The notes: generated from the sequence alone by a model not told the origin. A stretch of 64,000 nucleotides of DNA from Candidatus Pullichristensenella avicola (GCA_018711655.1 DVIA01000055.1:21456-85455); one strand, 5' to 3'; counted from the stretch's first letter, positions 25,677 to 35,058 are shown. Program-made: numbers and translations.

Positions 25677-26699
25677 TCAGCGTTGGACGCGTCCGGAACC
25701 GTCGCCGCGCACGAGGCGCTCGACCTCGGCGACGGTGGAAAGGTTGAAATCCATCTCGATGGAATGCTTCAGGCAGGAGGCCGCCGCCGCGTACTCAATG
25801 GTGCGCTGCGGATCGAAGCCGTTCATCTTGCCGTAGAGCAGGCCCGCGCTGAAGGAATCGCCGCCGCCGACGCGATCGACGATATGAATGGCGTAATTGC
25901 GCGAGAAATACGCCTCGCCGCCAGTGTAGAGCAGCGCCGCCCATTCGTTGTCCGAAGCGCTGATGCTCTTGCGCAGCGTGATGGCCACTTCCTTGACGCC
26001 ATAGCGCTGGCAGATCTGCCGGGCCACGTCCACATAGCCCTCGCGGCTGAGCCGTCCGGCCACGACGTCGCTGCCCGCAGCGCGAATGCCCAGCACCTTG
26101 TCGGCATCCTCTTCATTGGCCACGACCAGGTCAAATTCCGGCATCACCGTTTCCATACAGGCGCGGGCTTCCGCCTCGCTCCACATATTTTTGCGGTAGT
26201 TGAGGTCGCAGCTTACGGCCACGCCGCGTTTTTTCGCCTCGCGAACGGCGTGGCGGAACACTTCCGGCATCGTGGGGCTCAGCGCCGGGGTAATACCGGT
26301 GCTGTGCAGGCGCTCGGCGCCGTCAAAAATGGCGTCCCAGTCAAAATCCTCGGCGCGCGCGGTGGCAATGGAGGAATACTTGCGATCGTAAACCACCTTG
26401 CCCGGGCGCTGCGACGCGCCCTTTTCCACATAGAAAACGCCCATGCGCTCGCCGCCAAAGGCGACGTGGCGCACGCCCACGCCGTATTTGCGCAGCGTGG
26501 CCAAGCCGGCGCGGGCAATGTCGTTGTCGGGAAGGCGGGTGACGAACTCGGTTTCCATGCCCATCATGGCCAGGGAAACGCAGACATTGGCCTCCGCGCC
26601 GGTGTAGTTGACGTCAAACTGGCTGCATTGTATGAAGCGCTGGTAACCCGGCGGGCCGAGGCGCACCATAAAATCGCCAAAACCAATCAATTTGCCCAT
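25677..26699 (-). CDS. kdgK: PfkB-family sugar kinase, probable 2-keto-3-deoxygluconate kinase
   Basis: 340 residues from ATG at 26699 (after GGAGGGAAATGACGCC). N-terminal GFGDFMVRLGPPGYQRF (key GDFMVRL) and the catalytic loop DRVGGGDSFSAGLLYG near residue 285 identify a ribokinase-like enzyme; LNYRKNMWS is typical of KdgK. Its presence in one operon with an Eda aldolase supports 2-keto-3-deoxygluconate (or -galactonate) as substrate, giving KDPG. It is the last gene of a five-gene minus-strand operon. Confidence 0.85.
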   Translation of the reverse strand: MGKLIGFGDFMVRLGPPGYQRFIQCSQFDVNYTGAEANVCVSLAMMGMETEFVTRLPDNDIARAGLATLRKYGVGVRHVAFGGERMGVFYVEKGASQRPGKVVYDRKYSSIATARAEDFDWDAIFDGAERLHSTGITPALSPTMPEVFRHAVREAKKRGVAVSCDLNYRKNMWSEAEARACMETVMPEFDLVVANEEDADKVLGIRAAGSDVVAGRLSREGYVDVARQICQRYGVKEVAITLRKSISASDNEWAALLYTGGEAYFSRNYAIHIVDRVGGGDSFSAGLLYGKMNGFDPQRTIEYAAAASCLKHSIEMDFNLSTVAEVERLVRGDGSGRVQR

Positions 26700-26703
26700 G
26701 GCG

Positions 26704-27348
26704 TCATTTCCCTCCGCGAATGTAATTCGCCAGACCGCGCACCACGAGCTGCCCTGCAACGGCGCCCTGATCTTCCACGCCGGCGGCGCGGGCGGCGAAC
26801 ACAGCCGCCTTGCCGAACTTGGGCGTCATATCGCGCGTGGCGATCACGCCCTCGTCCGCGCCGCGCACGGCGGCCTCCGCCACCGAAACAAGCGTCGCGC
26901 CGGGCTGCGCCGCAGCCTGGGCGGCGGCGTCCGCGGCCGGGCCGATGGCGTCGAGCACCGTGCGGTCTCCGCGCTGGCACTTGCCGCGCTTCTGGATGCC
27001 GGCGGCGTAGCCTTCCAGGAAACCGGCAAATTCCGCCGGGCCGATCGCCTCGCAGCCGGAAAGGCGCTTGCCGCCCTCCATGACGCCGCTGGACATGAGC
27101 GTTCCCATGGTCGAGGGCACGACGCTGCTCATCTTCATGCCGGCCTTGGCAAGGCGCTTGCCCAGGTCGGCCTCGTCGATGTCGGCAATCAGGCCGGGCA
27201 GCGCGCCAAAGCCCTTTTTCATCGTCAGGCCCAGATCGCCGTCGCCCATATTGGCGTCCATTGCGCAAAGGCGCTCGGCATTTTCGGCCATGATCGCGGC
27301 CACGCTGTCAAACAGCGCGGTCAGTTCCGCCATTGTGATCTTCTCCAT
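26704..27348 (-). CDS. dhaL: dihydroxyacetone kinase DhaL-like subunit (ATP-binding)
   Basis: 214 residues. NMGDGDLGLTMKKGF (about residue 33) provides the acidic residues that bind the two Mg2+ ions, and MKMSSVVPSTMGTLMSSG (key GTLMSSG) matches the phosphate-binding region. DhaL lends ATP to DhaK-type subunits; in PTS-dependent versions a DhaM partner exists, but none is seen here, so it may use ATP directly as in ATP-dependent DhaK-DhaL enzymes for ketotrioses and ketotetroses. Adjacent to dhaK (9 bp). Confidence 0.88.
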   Translation of the reverse strand: MEKITMAELTALFDSVAAIMAENAERLCAMDANMGDGDLGLTMKKGFGALPGLIADIDEADLGKRLAKAGMKMSSVVPSTMGTLMSSGVMEGGKRLSGCEAIGPAEFAGFLEGYAAGIQKRGKCQRGDRTVLDAIGPAADAAAQAAAQPGATLVSVAEAAVRGADEGVIATRDMTPKFGKAAVFAARAAGVEDQGAVAGQLVVRGLANYIRGGK

Positions 27349-27357
27349 GTTCGCACC

Positions 27358-28350
27358 TCACATCTGGGTATAGAAGGGCGTGTGCGCCGGGGCGTCGAGC
27401 AGGGCCTTGAGTTCGTCGTCCAACTGCATGACGCTGATGGACGCGCCGGCCATTTCCATGGAAGTTGCGTACTCGCCCACGAACGTGCGGTAAATCTTCA
27501 CGCCGCGCGCTTCCAACTGCCTGGAAACGCTTCCGGAAAGGATGTAAAGCTCCTCCTGCGAGGTCGCGCCCAGGCCGTTGATGAGCAGGGCGACTTCCCC
27601 GCCCTCGGCGACGGGCATGTCCTTGAGGATCTCGCCGACGGATTCCTCCGCCAACGCGTCCGCAGTCTTGATCGGCCCGTTCCACACGCCGGGTTCGCCA
27701 TGGATGCCCATGCCCATGGCCATTTCACCCTCTTCGAGGGTGAAGTTGGGCTTGCCGACTTCGGGAATGACGCAGGGCGTGAGCGCGAAGCCCACCGTGC
27801 GCGTGCGGTCCTTGGCCTTCTGGGCCACGGCAAGCACCTCGTCGAGCGATTTCAGTTGCGCGGCGGCGGCGCCGGCGCACTTGTAAAGGAAGAAGATGCC
27901 GGCCACGCCGCGGCGGGTATCCACCGAGGCGGAGGAGAGCACATCGTCCGCGCCGACGATGGAGCGCGTTTCGATGTCCTCCAGTTCGCACATCTCCGCG
28001 GCCATGTCGAAGTTCATGATATCGCCGGTGTAGTTGCCGTACAGATAGAGCACGCCGGCGCCATTTTCCACTTCCTTGGTGACGTTGAAAATCTGCTCGG
28101 CCGACGGGGACTGGAACACGCCGCCCACGCCGCAGCCGTCGAGCATGCCCTCGCCCACATAGCCCAGGAACAGGGGAAGATGCCCCGTGCCGCCGCCGGT
28201 GATGATGGCGACCTTGCCGGGATGCTTTTTGGCAATGCAGTAGCAGCGCAGGTCGTCGGCGGTGCATTTGACGCAATCCGCATGCGCGGCGTAGATGCCC
28301 CGGAGCATATCGTCGGTATAGTTCTCCGGCGCGTTCATGATCTTTTTCAT
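27358..28350 (-). CDS. dhaK: dihydroxyacetone kinase DhaK-like subunit (substrate-binding)
   Basis: 330 residues, ATG after AAGGAGGAAACGTC. The substrate loop reads ITGGGTGHLPLFLG (about residue 50), where DhaK enzymes usually have GGGSGHEP; the His is kept but Glu-Pro is replaced by Leu-Pro. The second key His is present in MGIHGEPGVW (about residue 215), which covalently holds the ketone substrate. The changed loop suggests a ketose other than dihydroxyacetone, such as a ketotetrose. Partner DhaL follows. Confidence 0.87.
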   Translation of the reverse strand: MKKIMNAPENYTDDMLRGIYAAHADCVKCTADDLRCYCIAKKHPGKVAIITGGGTGHLPLFLGYVGEGMLDGCGVGGVFQSPSAEQIFNVTKEVENGAGVLYLYGNYTGDIMNFDMAAEMCELEDIETRSIVGADDVLSSASVDTRRGVAGIFFLYKCAGAAAAQLKSLDEVLAVAQKAKDRTRTVGFALTPCVIPEVGKPNFTLEEGEMAMGMGIHGEPGVWNGPIKTADALAEESVGEILKDMPVAEGGEVALLINGLGATSQEELYILSGSVSRQLEARGVKIYRTFVGEYATSMEMAGASISVMQLDDELKALLDAPAHTPFYTQM

Positions 28351-28372
28351 GACGTTTCCTCCTTGATTGATC

Positions 28373-29350
28373 TCAGTTGCGTTTGAGCAGATGGATGGCG
28401 AAGCCGCCGATCTCCTCCTCCAGATACACGGCGATGAGCCGGCCCTGCGCGTCTACGTTCTTAAACTCTTCGCGCAGGCGCACGCCGCGCGCGCGCAGGT
28501 TGGCTGCGGCGCGTTCGACGCTGTAGGTGCCAATGGCGATATGGCCCTTTTCGCCGGGGAACGCCTCCTTGCAGCATTCCACCGCCGTACCGGCGAAATC
28601 AGACCTGCCGCCGGGAAGGTAAGGCAGATCAAAGATTTCGGCCAGGCGGCGGGCGTTGGCTTCGCCGTCGTCGCGGCCGCCGTTGATGCCGACGTGCATG
28701 ATCTGGAAGCCCAGCGAGGCGCGCACCGCCTCGCGGCACAGGGCGGTGATCCCCGCCCATTCCCCGGCCTGCACCAGCGCGGCCGGGGCCATGCAGCTTC
28801 CGCCCACCGCGGCCACGCGCTCGCAGGAAAGGTAAGCGGGTATGTTGGCCAGGGTGATGCCCGAAGTGGGCACGAAGCGGACGTCCCGGTAAGGACCGCA
28901 CAGTTCGCGGATGGTCTTTACCCCGCCAAGCTGCTCGGATGGGAAGAACTTGAACAGGCGGAGGCCCGCCTCGCGGCCCGCCTCGATCTCGGTGGGCGTC
29001 ACGCAACCGGGCAGCACCGGTATGCCGGCCGCCTGGCAGTGGGATACCACCTTGGGATTGAACCCCGGCGTGACGATGTAATCCGCGCCTGCGGCGAGGG
29101 CGTCGTCCACCTGCGCGCAGGTAAGCACCGTGCCCGCGCCGGCGAGCATGGCGGGATCCTCGGCCTTGATGCGCCGCAGCGATTCCAGGGCCGTATCGTT
29201 GCGCAGCGTGACCTCCAGAATGGGAATACCGCCCGCGCGCAGCGCTTTTGCAAGCGGCGCGGCCAGTTCCGGCCGGGGAATGTTGATTACCGGCACGATG
29301 CCCACTTCGGCGATGGCGTCAAAACAGTTGCGCTGAACCTCGTTTTCCAT
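28373..29350 (-). CDS. eda: KDPG/KHG aldolase fused to a VOC-like domain
   Basis: 325 residues, where a plain Eda has 200-215. The first about 210 residues form the class I aldolase: ILEVTLRN with the catalytic Glu, AGAGTVLT, and RLFKFFPSEQLGG carrying the Schiff-base Lys (about residue 133). The extra 110 residues (GFQIMHVGINGGRDDGEANAR..., GHIAIGTYSVERAAANLRARGV) look like a vicinal-oxygen-chelate/glyoxalase half. The enzyme splits 2-keto-3-deoxy-6-phosphogluconate to pyruvate and glyceraldehyde-3-phosphate. The role of the second domain is unknown; it might bind metal or a 2-oxo acid. Confidence 0.85.
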   Translation of the reverse strand: MENEVQRNCFDAIAEVGIVPVINIPRPELAAPLAKALRAGGIPILEVTLRNDTALESLRRIKAEDPAMLAGAGTVLTCAQVDDALAAGADYIVTPGFNPKVVSHCQAAGIPVLPGCVTPTEIEAGREAGLRLFKFFPSEQLGGVKTIRELCGPYRDVRFVPTSGITLANIPAYLSCERVAAVGGSCMAPAALVQAGEWAGITALCREAVRASLGFQIMHVGINGGRDDGEANARRLAEIFDLPYLPGGRSDFAGTAVECCKEAFPGEKGHIAIGTYSVERAAANLRARGVRLREEFKNVDAQGRLIAVYLEEEIGGFAIHLLKRN

Positions 29351-29371
29351 ACGTCTTTTCCCCTCCGCGCC

Positions 29372-30256
29372 TTAGATGTACTTGGCGACGGCCTTGCGCA
29401 GTTCGGCGACGTCCTCCTCGCTCAGATCCAGCAGCGGCCGGCGCATGTGCCCGCCGGGAATGCCGCGCATGGTGAGTATGTTCTTGAAAATGGACATATC
29501 CGCGCCGCTCTTCATCAGCCACACCAGGTCGTTGGCCTTGTCCTGCGCGGCGCGCGCGCCGGCCAGGTCGCCGGCGAGGTACTTCTTATACACTTCCACA
29601 AATGGCTCCGGGAAGGGGCCGGAGCAGCCGGACACCGTGCCGTCGCACCCCATCACCAGGGCGGAGAGGAAGAGGTGGTCCGCGCCGAATACGACGGAGA
29701 ACTTGCCGCCGTTGACGCGCTGATACTTGAGCAGCTGGGTCATGTCCGCAAGGCTGAACTTGATGCCGACCATGTTCGGGCACTCGGCGCAGACCTGTTC
29801 AAGCGCCTCGCAGCTCAGGCCGTTGTGCGCAAGCTGGGGAATGGCGTAGGCGTAAACGGAGAAATCCGGCGACACGCTTTTGCAAATGGCCTTGTAATAC
29901 TCGGCCATGGCGCGGTCGTCCACGTTAAAGTAGGTGGGCGTCACCACGCCGATGCCGTCCGCGCCGATGGCTTCGGCATGGCGGGCCAGGCGGATGGTCT
30001 CCTCCTGCGTCATGGCGCCCACATGCACAAACACCGTCACGCGGCCGGCCGCGGTTTTGACCACGGTTTCGGCAATGGCCTTGCGCTCCTCCTCGCTGCA
30101 GAGGAACATTTCGCCCGTGGTTCCGCAGGGGTAGAGGCAGTTTACGCCCTTTTCGATGAGAAACTCGGTCTGCGCGCGCATCGCTTCCAGGTCCAGCTTA
30201 CCCTGCTCGTCAAACGGCGTCGTCATGGCCGTAATCACACCGTAAAGCTTCTTCAT
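29372..30256 (-). CDS. DHDPS/N-acetylneuraminate-lyase family aldolase
   Basis: 294 residues from ATG at 30256 (MKKLYGVITAMTTPFDEQG, key TAMTTPF), preceded by AAAGGATG. The family motif CGTTGEMF (about residue 45), the Tyr motif YAYAIP (about 133) and the Schiff-base Lys in NMVGIKFS (about 160) are present. Members include dihydrodipicolinate synthase, KDG aldolase and sialic acid lyase. Its place as first gene of a sugar-acid operon argues for cleavage of a 2-keto-3-deoxy sugar acid rather than lysine synthesis. Substrate not determined. Confidence 0.83.
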   Translation of the reverse strand: MKKLYGVITAMTTPFDEQGKLDLEAMRAQTEFLIEKGVNCLYPCGTTGEMFLCSEEERKAIAETVVKTAAGRVTVFVHVGAMTQEETIRLARHAEAIGADGIGVVTPTYFNVDDRAMAEYYKAICKSVSPDFSVYAYAIPQLAHNGLSCEALEQVCAECPNMVGIKFSLADMTQLLKYQRVNGGKFSVVFGADHLFLSALVMGCDGTVSGCSGPFPEPFVEVYKKYLAGDLAGARAAQDKANDLVWLMKSGADMSIFKNILTMRGIPGGHMRRPLLDLSEEDVAELRKAVAKYI

Positions 30257-30356
30257 GCAAAACATCCTTTCCGCGCACGACGGCAAGGCCCGATGCCGTT
30301 CGTGCCTTATAGATTGTGTTCGTTTGTTCAGCAATCCTAAATCCCGCTCATTTTAC

Positions 30357-30385
30357 ATTTTATAACAATCCCGGCGCTTTGTCAA
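30357..30385 (-). promoter_or_regulatory. promoter of the sugar-acid operon (minus strand)
   Basis: On the minus strand TTGACA (30385-30380), 17 bp, TAAAAT (30362-30357), 100 bp upstream of the DHDPS-family start codon. Confidence 0.75.
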
Positions 30386-30458
30386 TACGAATGCGGCGTG
30401 GAATTCGCCGTTTGCGGCGCCTGCGCCGGCCAAAAATATCTGTCTGGAAAATTTGTAG

Positions 30459-30487
30459 TTGTTTTGTATCGCTGAACGGTTTATAAT
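30459..30487 (+). promoter_or_regulatory. promoter of the IclR regulator gene
   Basis: TTGTTT (30459-30464), 17 bp, TATAAT (30482-30487). The sequence GCTGAAC-GG lies in the spacer (30471-30479) and recurs, inverted, at about 31509-31516 before tctB and as GCTGAACAAAC in the minus-strand leader near 30332; it could be part of an operator. Confidence 0.65.
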
Positions 30488-30581
30488 GGAACTTGCACAT
30501 GCAAAGGCAAAGCGGCGTCCTTGTGCGGCCATGGCGCAAACGACGCCCACGATCAAACGATGAGGAAGGACTTGTATTTGT

Positions 30582-31439
30582 ATGAAATCAACGTCGGAAC
30601 ACGATGCCTGCGCCGCAAGCGGCGCGCTGGTCAACTCTGTTCTCAAGGCCATCGGCATCCTTGAATGCTTCACGCCCGTGCAGCGCGAGCTGACCCTTTC
30701 GCAGATCAGCCGCCATCTCGGCCTGCCCAAGAGCACGGCGCTGAACCTGATCCGCACGCTGGAAAGCCGCGGATACCTGTTGTATTCGCACAATTCGCAG
30801 ACCTACCAGCTCGGCTACAACGTCATGACCCTCAGCTACAACCTGCGCACCTCCATGCCGGTTATCCAGTATGCGCTGCCGTTTCTGGAAGAGTTGCAGG
30901 TCAAAACCGGGGAAAACATCTACCTGACCAGCCATGTGGACGGCCAGGTGCTCTATCTGGAGGGCGTCTATCCCAGCATCCGCATCGGCAACTACTCGGT
31001 GGCCGGCAAGCGGCTGCCGCTGCACTGCACCGGCTGCGGCAAGGCGATGCTCGCCTACTTGCCCGATGACGAATTCGAGGCCGTCCTCAAGCGCTGGGGG
31101 CTTCCGGCCATCACGCCGCATACCATTACCACGCGCGCGCGCATCGAACAGGAGTGCGCCGCCATTCGCGCGCGCGGCTACGCCACCGACCGCGAGGAAG
31201 AAACCCTCGGCGTCAAATGCGTGGCCGTCGCCATTCGCGACGGCAGCGGCTACCCCTGCGGCGCGGTCAGCATTTCCGGAACGACCATCAGCATGCGCGA
31301 CGAGCTTTTGGAGGATTACGCCAAAATGATCGCCAGGGTTTGCAGCGTTCTGATCGCCAACGCCCATCAACTCCCCGCCGCGCAGCTGCGCGCCCAGGCC
31401 CTCGAAGCCTCGCGCATCGGCGCAGCGTCAGATTTGTGA
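30582..31439 (+). CDS. IclR-family transcriptional regulator
   Basis: 285 residues. The N-terminal winged helix spans about 15-80 (LTLSQISRHLGLPKSTALNLIRTL, key ISRHLGLPKSTALNLI), and the effector-binding domain about 95-260 shows the family motifs GKRLPLHCTGCGKAMLAYLP and REEETLGVKCVAVAI. IclR proteins usually repress or activate sugar-acid and aromatic-acid genes in response to the substrate. It lies between the divergent catabolic operon and the tct transporter, and probably controls both. Confidence 0.92.
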   Translation: MKSTSEHDACAASGALVNSVLKAIGILECFTPVQRELTLSQISRHLGLPKSTALNLIRTLESRGYLLYSHNSQTYQLGYNVMTLSYNLRTSMPVIQYALPFLEELQVKTGENIYLTSHVDGQVLYLEGVYPSIRIGNYSVAGKRLPLHCTGCGKAMLAYLPDDEFEAVLKRWGLPAITPHTITTRARIEQECAAIRARGYATDREEETLGVKCVAVAIRDGSGYPCGAVSISGTTISMRDELLEDYAKMIARVCSVLIANAHQLPAAQLRAQALEASRIGAASDL

Positions 31440-31471
31440 TATACGCGTAAAAGTTTTAACCGCTTCAGCCC

Positions 31472-31500
31472 TTGACATTTCCCGCCACAAATGTTAATAT
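31472..31500 (+). promoter_or_regulatory. promoter of the tctBAC operon
   Basis: TTGACA (31472-31477), 17 bp, TAATAT (31495-31500), 110 bp before tctB. Confidence 0.75.
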
Positions 31501-31609
31501 CTATATAGCCGTTCAGCATCCATGAATCTAATTCATAATTTACGCGAAACGCCGCCGGGCGCGAAAAGCGTCCCGCGGCGGCGTCCGCGAAAAGGGGTGA
31601 CTTGCCGCT

Positions 31610-32086
31610 ATGAAACGATCATTTGATGGCGTCAAAAAATTGAATGCCGGCATGATCATGGGCATTCTCTTTACGCTCTACAGCGTCTATTACCTCATCG
31701 AATCGTTCAAGTACCCATACTATAACCAGTACGGCGTGGGCCCGGGTTTCTTCCCCCGCTGGGTGGCGATCCTTGCCGTCATCGCGGGCATCGCGTATAC
31801 GCTTTTGTCGATCTTCAAAGACAAAATCGCGCTGGGCGACGCTTTCCCCGGCGGCAAGGAATTGTTCAACGTGTTTTCCACGGTGGTGGCCATTCTGGCG
31901 TTCATCCTCATCGTGCATTACACGGGCTTCTGCATCGCCAGCACGTTGCTTCTGTTTATACTGTTCATCCGCTCCTATCCGTGGTGGAAGGCGCTGCTCT
32001 ATGCCGTGATTGCGACGGCCATCGTCTTTGGCATTTTCAAAATCGGCTTCAGCGTGCCCGTACCGGTAAACGGCTGGGGCTTCTGA
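31610..32086 (+). CDS. tctB: tripartite tricarboxylate transporter small membrane subunit
   Basis: 158 residues with four transmembrane helices (about 15-33, 42-63, 82-100, 105-140). FFPRWVAI-like (GPGFFPRWVAILAV) is the usual TctB N-terminal motif. With TctA it forms the membrane part of a secondary transporter driven by Na+ or H+ that takes up organic acids delivered by TctC. Confidence 0.88.
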   Translation: MKRSFDGVKKLNAGMIMGILFTLYSVYYLIESFKYPYYNQYGVGPGFFPRWVAILAVIAGIAYTLLSIFKDKIALGDAFPGGKELFNVFSTVVAILAFILIVHYTGFCIASTLLLFILFIRSYPWWKALLYAVIATAIVFGIFKIGFSVPVPVNGWGF

Positions 32087-32101
32087 TAGGAGGGAACGTC
32101 G

Positions 32102-33604
32102 ATGTTGGAATCTTTGCTGGATCTGGTCGAGGGCTTGAGCATTGCCGTTACCCCGACCAACATTCTTTACTGCTTTATCGGCTGCATGGTGGGCATGCTG
32201 GTGGGCGTGTTGCCGGGCATCGGCCCCAGTGAGGCGACGGCCCTGCTGATCCCGCTCAGCTACGGGCTGGATTCGGTCACCGCCATCATCATGCTGTGCG
32301 GCATCTACTACGGCGGCATGTACGGCGGAACGATCACTTCCGTATTGATCAACACGCCCGGCGAAGCCGCCTCGGTCATCACCTGTATGGACGGCTACCC
32401 ATTGGCAAAGCAGGGCAGAGCCGGAGTTGCGCTAAAAGTCGCCGCGCTGGGTTCCTTCGTCGGCGGCATCATCTCCACGCTGGGCCTGGCGCTGCTCGGC
32501 CCGATGGTGGCGGACTTTGCCTTGAGCTTCGGCCCCAGCGAGCAGTTCGCGCTTCTGGTGTTCGGCATGTCGATGGTCATCGGCCTGATGGGCAAATCGC
32601 TCATTCGCGGCCTGGTGGCGGTGTGCATCGGCCTTTCCCTGGCCATGGTGGGCATGGACCCGGTTTCCGGCACCATCCGTTACGCCTACGGCCTGAACGA
32701 ACTGGTCAGCGGCATGGACGTTGTCACGCTCTCGATGGGTCTTTTCGGCCTGAGCGAGATCCTGGTGGGCATGGAAAACCTGAATATCACCGGCAAAGCC
32801 ACGGCCGTCAATTCCTCCAAGCTCAAGCCGGAAGAGGTGCGGCCCACGGTCATGGCCATCATCCGCGGCAGCTTCCTGGGCTTCTTCATGGGCCTGATTC
32901 CCGGCACCAGTTCGGCCGTCCCGGCGCTGATCTCCTACTCGATGGAGAAGAACCTCTCCAAGCATCCTGAAAAGTTCGGCACCGGCATGCCCGAAGGCGT
33001 GGCCGGCCCGGAAACGGCCAACAACTCCTATGTTGGCGGCGCCATGATCCCGCTGTTCACGCTGGGCATTCCCTGCTCGCCGACCATCGCCATTTTGATG
33101 GGCGCGTTCATGATGCACGGCATGACCCCCGGCCCGACGTTGTTTATCACCAACCCGGACGTCATCTGGGGCACCATCGCCAGCATGTTCGTGGGCAACG
33201 TCATTCTGTTGATTCTCAACATGCCGCTCGCCGGCGCGTGGGCAAAACTCGCCAGCATCCCCAACAAGCTGCTCTACCCCATCGTATTGATCGTGGCCAT
33301 GATGGGCGCCTATACGGTGGACAACAACGTCTTTGGCATCATCGTAATGCTCGTTTCCGGCGTGATCGGCTATGTGCTTAAAAAGCTGGATATCCCGCTG
33401 GCGCCGACCATCCTCGTCTTTGTGCTTGCGGACATGATCGAGCAGAACCTGTTGCAGTCCATCCGCATCAATAGCGGCCTGGGCGGCCTGGTGAAGAGCC
33501 CCATTGCCCTGGGCCTGTTGATCGCGGCCGTGGTGGTCATCACCGTCAGCCTGGTGGCGGAGTTCCGCAACAAGAAGAGCGACCTGCTCACGCACGACGA
33601 ATGA
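32102..33604 (+). CDS. tctA: tripartite tricarboxylate transporter large membrane subunit
   Basis: 500 residues with about twelve transmembrane helices. The family signature [19 protein letters not shown] (key LPGIGPSEA) occurs near residue 40 and its inverted-repeat counterpart [19 protein letters not shown] (key [11 protein letters not shown]) near 265; both loops form the substrate/cation site. [17 protein letters not shown] is also conserved. Order B-A-C is a common operon layout. Confidence 0.93.
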   Translation: MLESLLDLVEGLSIAVTPTNILYCFIGCMVGMLVGVLPGIGPSEATALLIPLSYGLDSVTAIIMLCGIYYGGMYGGTITSVLINTPGEAASVITCMDGYPLAKQGRAGVALKVAALGSFVGGIISTLGLALLGPMVADFALSFGPSEQFALLVFGMSMVIGLMGKSLIRGLVAVCIGLSLAMVGMDPVSGTIRYAYGLNELVSGMDVVTLSMGLFGLSEILVGMENLNITGKATAVNSSKLKPEEVRPTVMAIIRGSFLGFFMGLIPGTSSAVPALISYSMEKNLSKHPEKFGTGMPEGVAGPETANNSYVGGAMIPLFTLGIPCSPTIAILMGAFMMHGMTPGPTLFITNPDVIWGTIASMFVGNVILLILNMPLAGAWAKLASIPNKLLYPIVLIVAMMGAYTVDNNVFGIIVMLVSGVIGYVLKKLDIPLAPTILVFVLADMIEQNLLQSIRINSGLGGLVKSPIALGLLIAAVVVITVSLVAEFRNKKSDLLTHDE

Positions 33605-33668
33605 CCCTGAACCCTGTTTGGATTTGCGCCCGCGCCCGCGGGCACAAAAATAGAAGGAGGAGACTTTC

Positions 33669-34634
33669 ATGAAAAAGGTGCTTTCTGTACTGATGGTTCT
33701 GACCATGCTGCTGGTGCCCTTCGCCTATGCTGAGGACGCGGCCGCGAATTATCCCGAGCGCGAGATCCACATCATCGTTCCCTACGACGCGGGCGGAGCT
33801 TCCGATATGACCTCCCGCATCATCGCCACCGGCATTGAGGACGCGCTGGGCGCGACCGTGCTGGTCGAGAACCGTTCCGGCGGCTCCGGCAGCGTCGGCA
33901 TGACCTATGCCCGCAATTCCGCGCCCGACGGCTACACCGTGTGCTACATTCCCGTTGAGGTCGTCATGCAGGAGATCCTCGGCATTTCCGACATCGTTCC
34001 TGAGGACTTCGCTTTCATCGGCCGCATGACCGAGGTTCCCGCCGCCCTGACCGTCAATTCCAGCGACGATCGCTTCAACAGCGTGGAGGACTTTATCAAC
34101 TACGCGCTTGAGCATCCGGGCGAGGTCACCATCGGCAACTCCGGCACGGGCTCCATCTGGCACATTGCCGCCACGATGATCGAGGAAGCCACCGGCACGC
34201 AGTTCAACCACATCCCCTACGACGGCGCTGCCTCTGCCGTGACCTCCCTGATGGGCGGCCACATTGACGCCGTCACCGTCAACCCCGGCGAGGTCCAGGC
34301 TGGCGTCGAGGCCGGCAAGCTCAAGGTGCTCGCCCTCATGACCGAGGAGCGCGACAGCGTTTCCTTCGCCGACATCCCCACCCTCAAGGAGTGCGGCATT
34401 GACGTCGTCATCGGCGGCTGGGGCGCCCTGGCTGTTCCGAAGGACACCCCGCAGGCCATCGTCGATAAGCTCAGCGCCGCCCTCGAAGAGGCCGCCGCTA
34501 CCCAGGAGTTCCAGGACTTCATCGCCGAGCGCGGCATGATCGTCCATTACATGAACGCCGCCGACACCACCGCCTTCGTCGAGGAGCAGAGCGTGTTCTT
34601 CAACGATGTGCTCAGCACCATGACGCTCGACTAA
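33669..34634 (+). CDS. tctC: tripartite tricarboxylate transporter substrate-binding protein
   Basis: 321 residues, ATG after AGAAGGAGGAG. A Sec signal peptide (VLSVLMVLTMLLVPFAYA, AYA-E cleavage) precedes the Bug/TctC-family fold: YPEREIHIIVPYDAGGASD (key VPYDAGGASD) and NRSGGSGSVGM are the conserved ligand loops. Extracellular binding protein that captures a carboxylate, here probably a sugar acid or its 2-keto form because the divergent operon degrades such compounds. Ends just before a strong terminator. Confidence 0.92.
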   Translation: MKKVLSVLMVLTMLLVPFAYAEDAAANYPEREIHIIVPYDAGGASDMTSRIIATGIEDALGATVLVENRSGGSGSVGMTYARNSAPDGYTVCYIPVEVVMQEILGISDIVPEDFAFIGRMTEVPAALTVNSSDDRFNSVEDFINYALEHPGEVTIGNSGTGSIWHIAATMIEEATGTQFNHIPYDGAASAVTSLMGGHIDAVTVNPGEVQAGVEAGKLKVLALMTEERDSVSFADIPTLKECGIDVVIGGWGALAVPKDTPQAIVDKLSAALEEAAATQEFQDFIAERGMIVHYMNAADTTAFVEEQSVFFNDVLSTMTLD

Positions 34635-34651
34635 TCCCGAACGTCACCTTG

Positions 34652-34683
34652 CGCGGCGCACCCCTCGTCGGGTGCGCCGCGTT
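34652..34683 (+). terminator. terminator of the tctBAC operon
   Basis: CGCGGCGCACC (34652-34662) pairs with GGTGCGCCGCG (34671-34681), then TTCT. Confidence 0.75.
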
Positions 34684-34716
34684 CTAAACGCCGCTTTTGT
34701 TGGAAAGGAATCCGCC

Positions 34717-35058
34717 ATGCAATACCCCCTCGGCTCCTACATCATCGCCTTTATCTTCCCCGCCTTCGTGCTGCTGATGGCGCTTTGCTATCTCGTCGGC
34801 CGCCCCAAGCCGGAGAACAAGCTGATCGGCTTTCGCACGGTGCGCACGCTGTCCAGCCCCGCCGCCTGGAAGCGCGGCCAATACCTTTTCGGGCGGCAGC
34901 TGCTCATCGGCAGCCTTGTCGCCGGCCTGTTCGGCTACGGTTTTTTGACCGTTTCCAGTACCTTCCTCAAAGTCGTGCTCATCCTTATGCAGATCCTCGC
35001 CGTGACCCTATTCGGCATGTTCACAGAGTTTATCCTGCGCAAGGAATTGCGCCGCTAA
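34717..35058 (+). CDS. SdpI/YhfL-family small membrane protein
   Basis: 113 residues from ATG 34717 after GGAAAGGAATCCGCC. Three transmembrane helices (about 6-27, 66-82, 84-106). Between the first two lies the SdpI-family motif NKLIGFRTVRTLSSPAAWKRG (key GFRTVRTL...AAWK). SdpI confers immunity to the SdpC toxin in Bacillus, but stand-alone short homologues like this are widespread and of unknown role. No toxin gene is adjacent. Confidence 0.75.
   Translation: MQYPLGSYIIAFIFPAFVLLMALCYLVGRPKPENKLIGFRTVRTLSSPAAWKRGQYLFGRQLLIGSLVAGLFGYGFLTVSSTFLKVVLILMQILAVTLFGMFTEFILRKELRR

Noticed and set aside
34717..35058. SdpI-like protein as part of a toxin-immunity pair
   Set aside because: No SdpC-like or other toxin gene is adjacent; short SdpI-family proteins are common by themselves.
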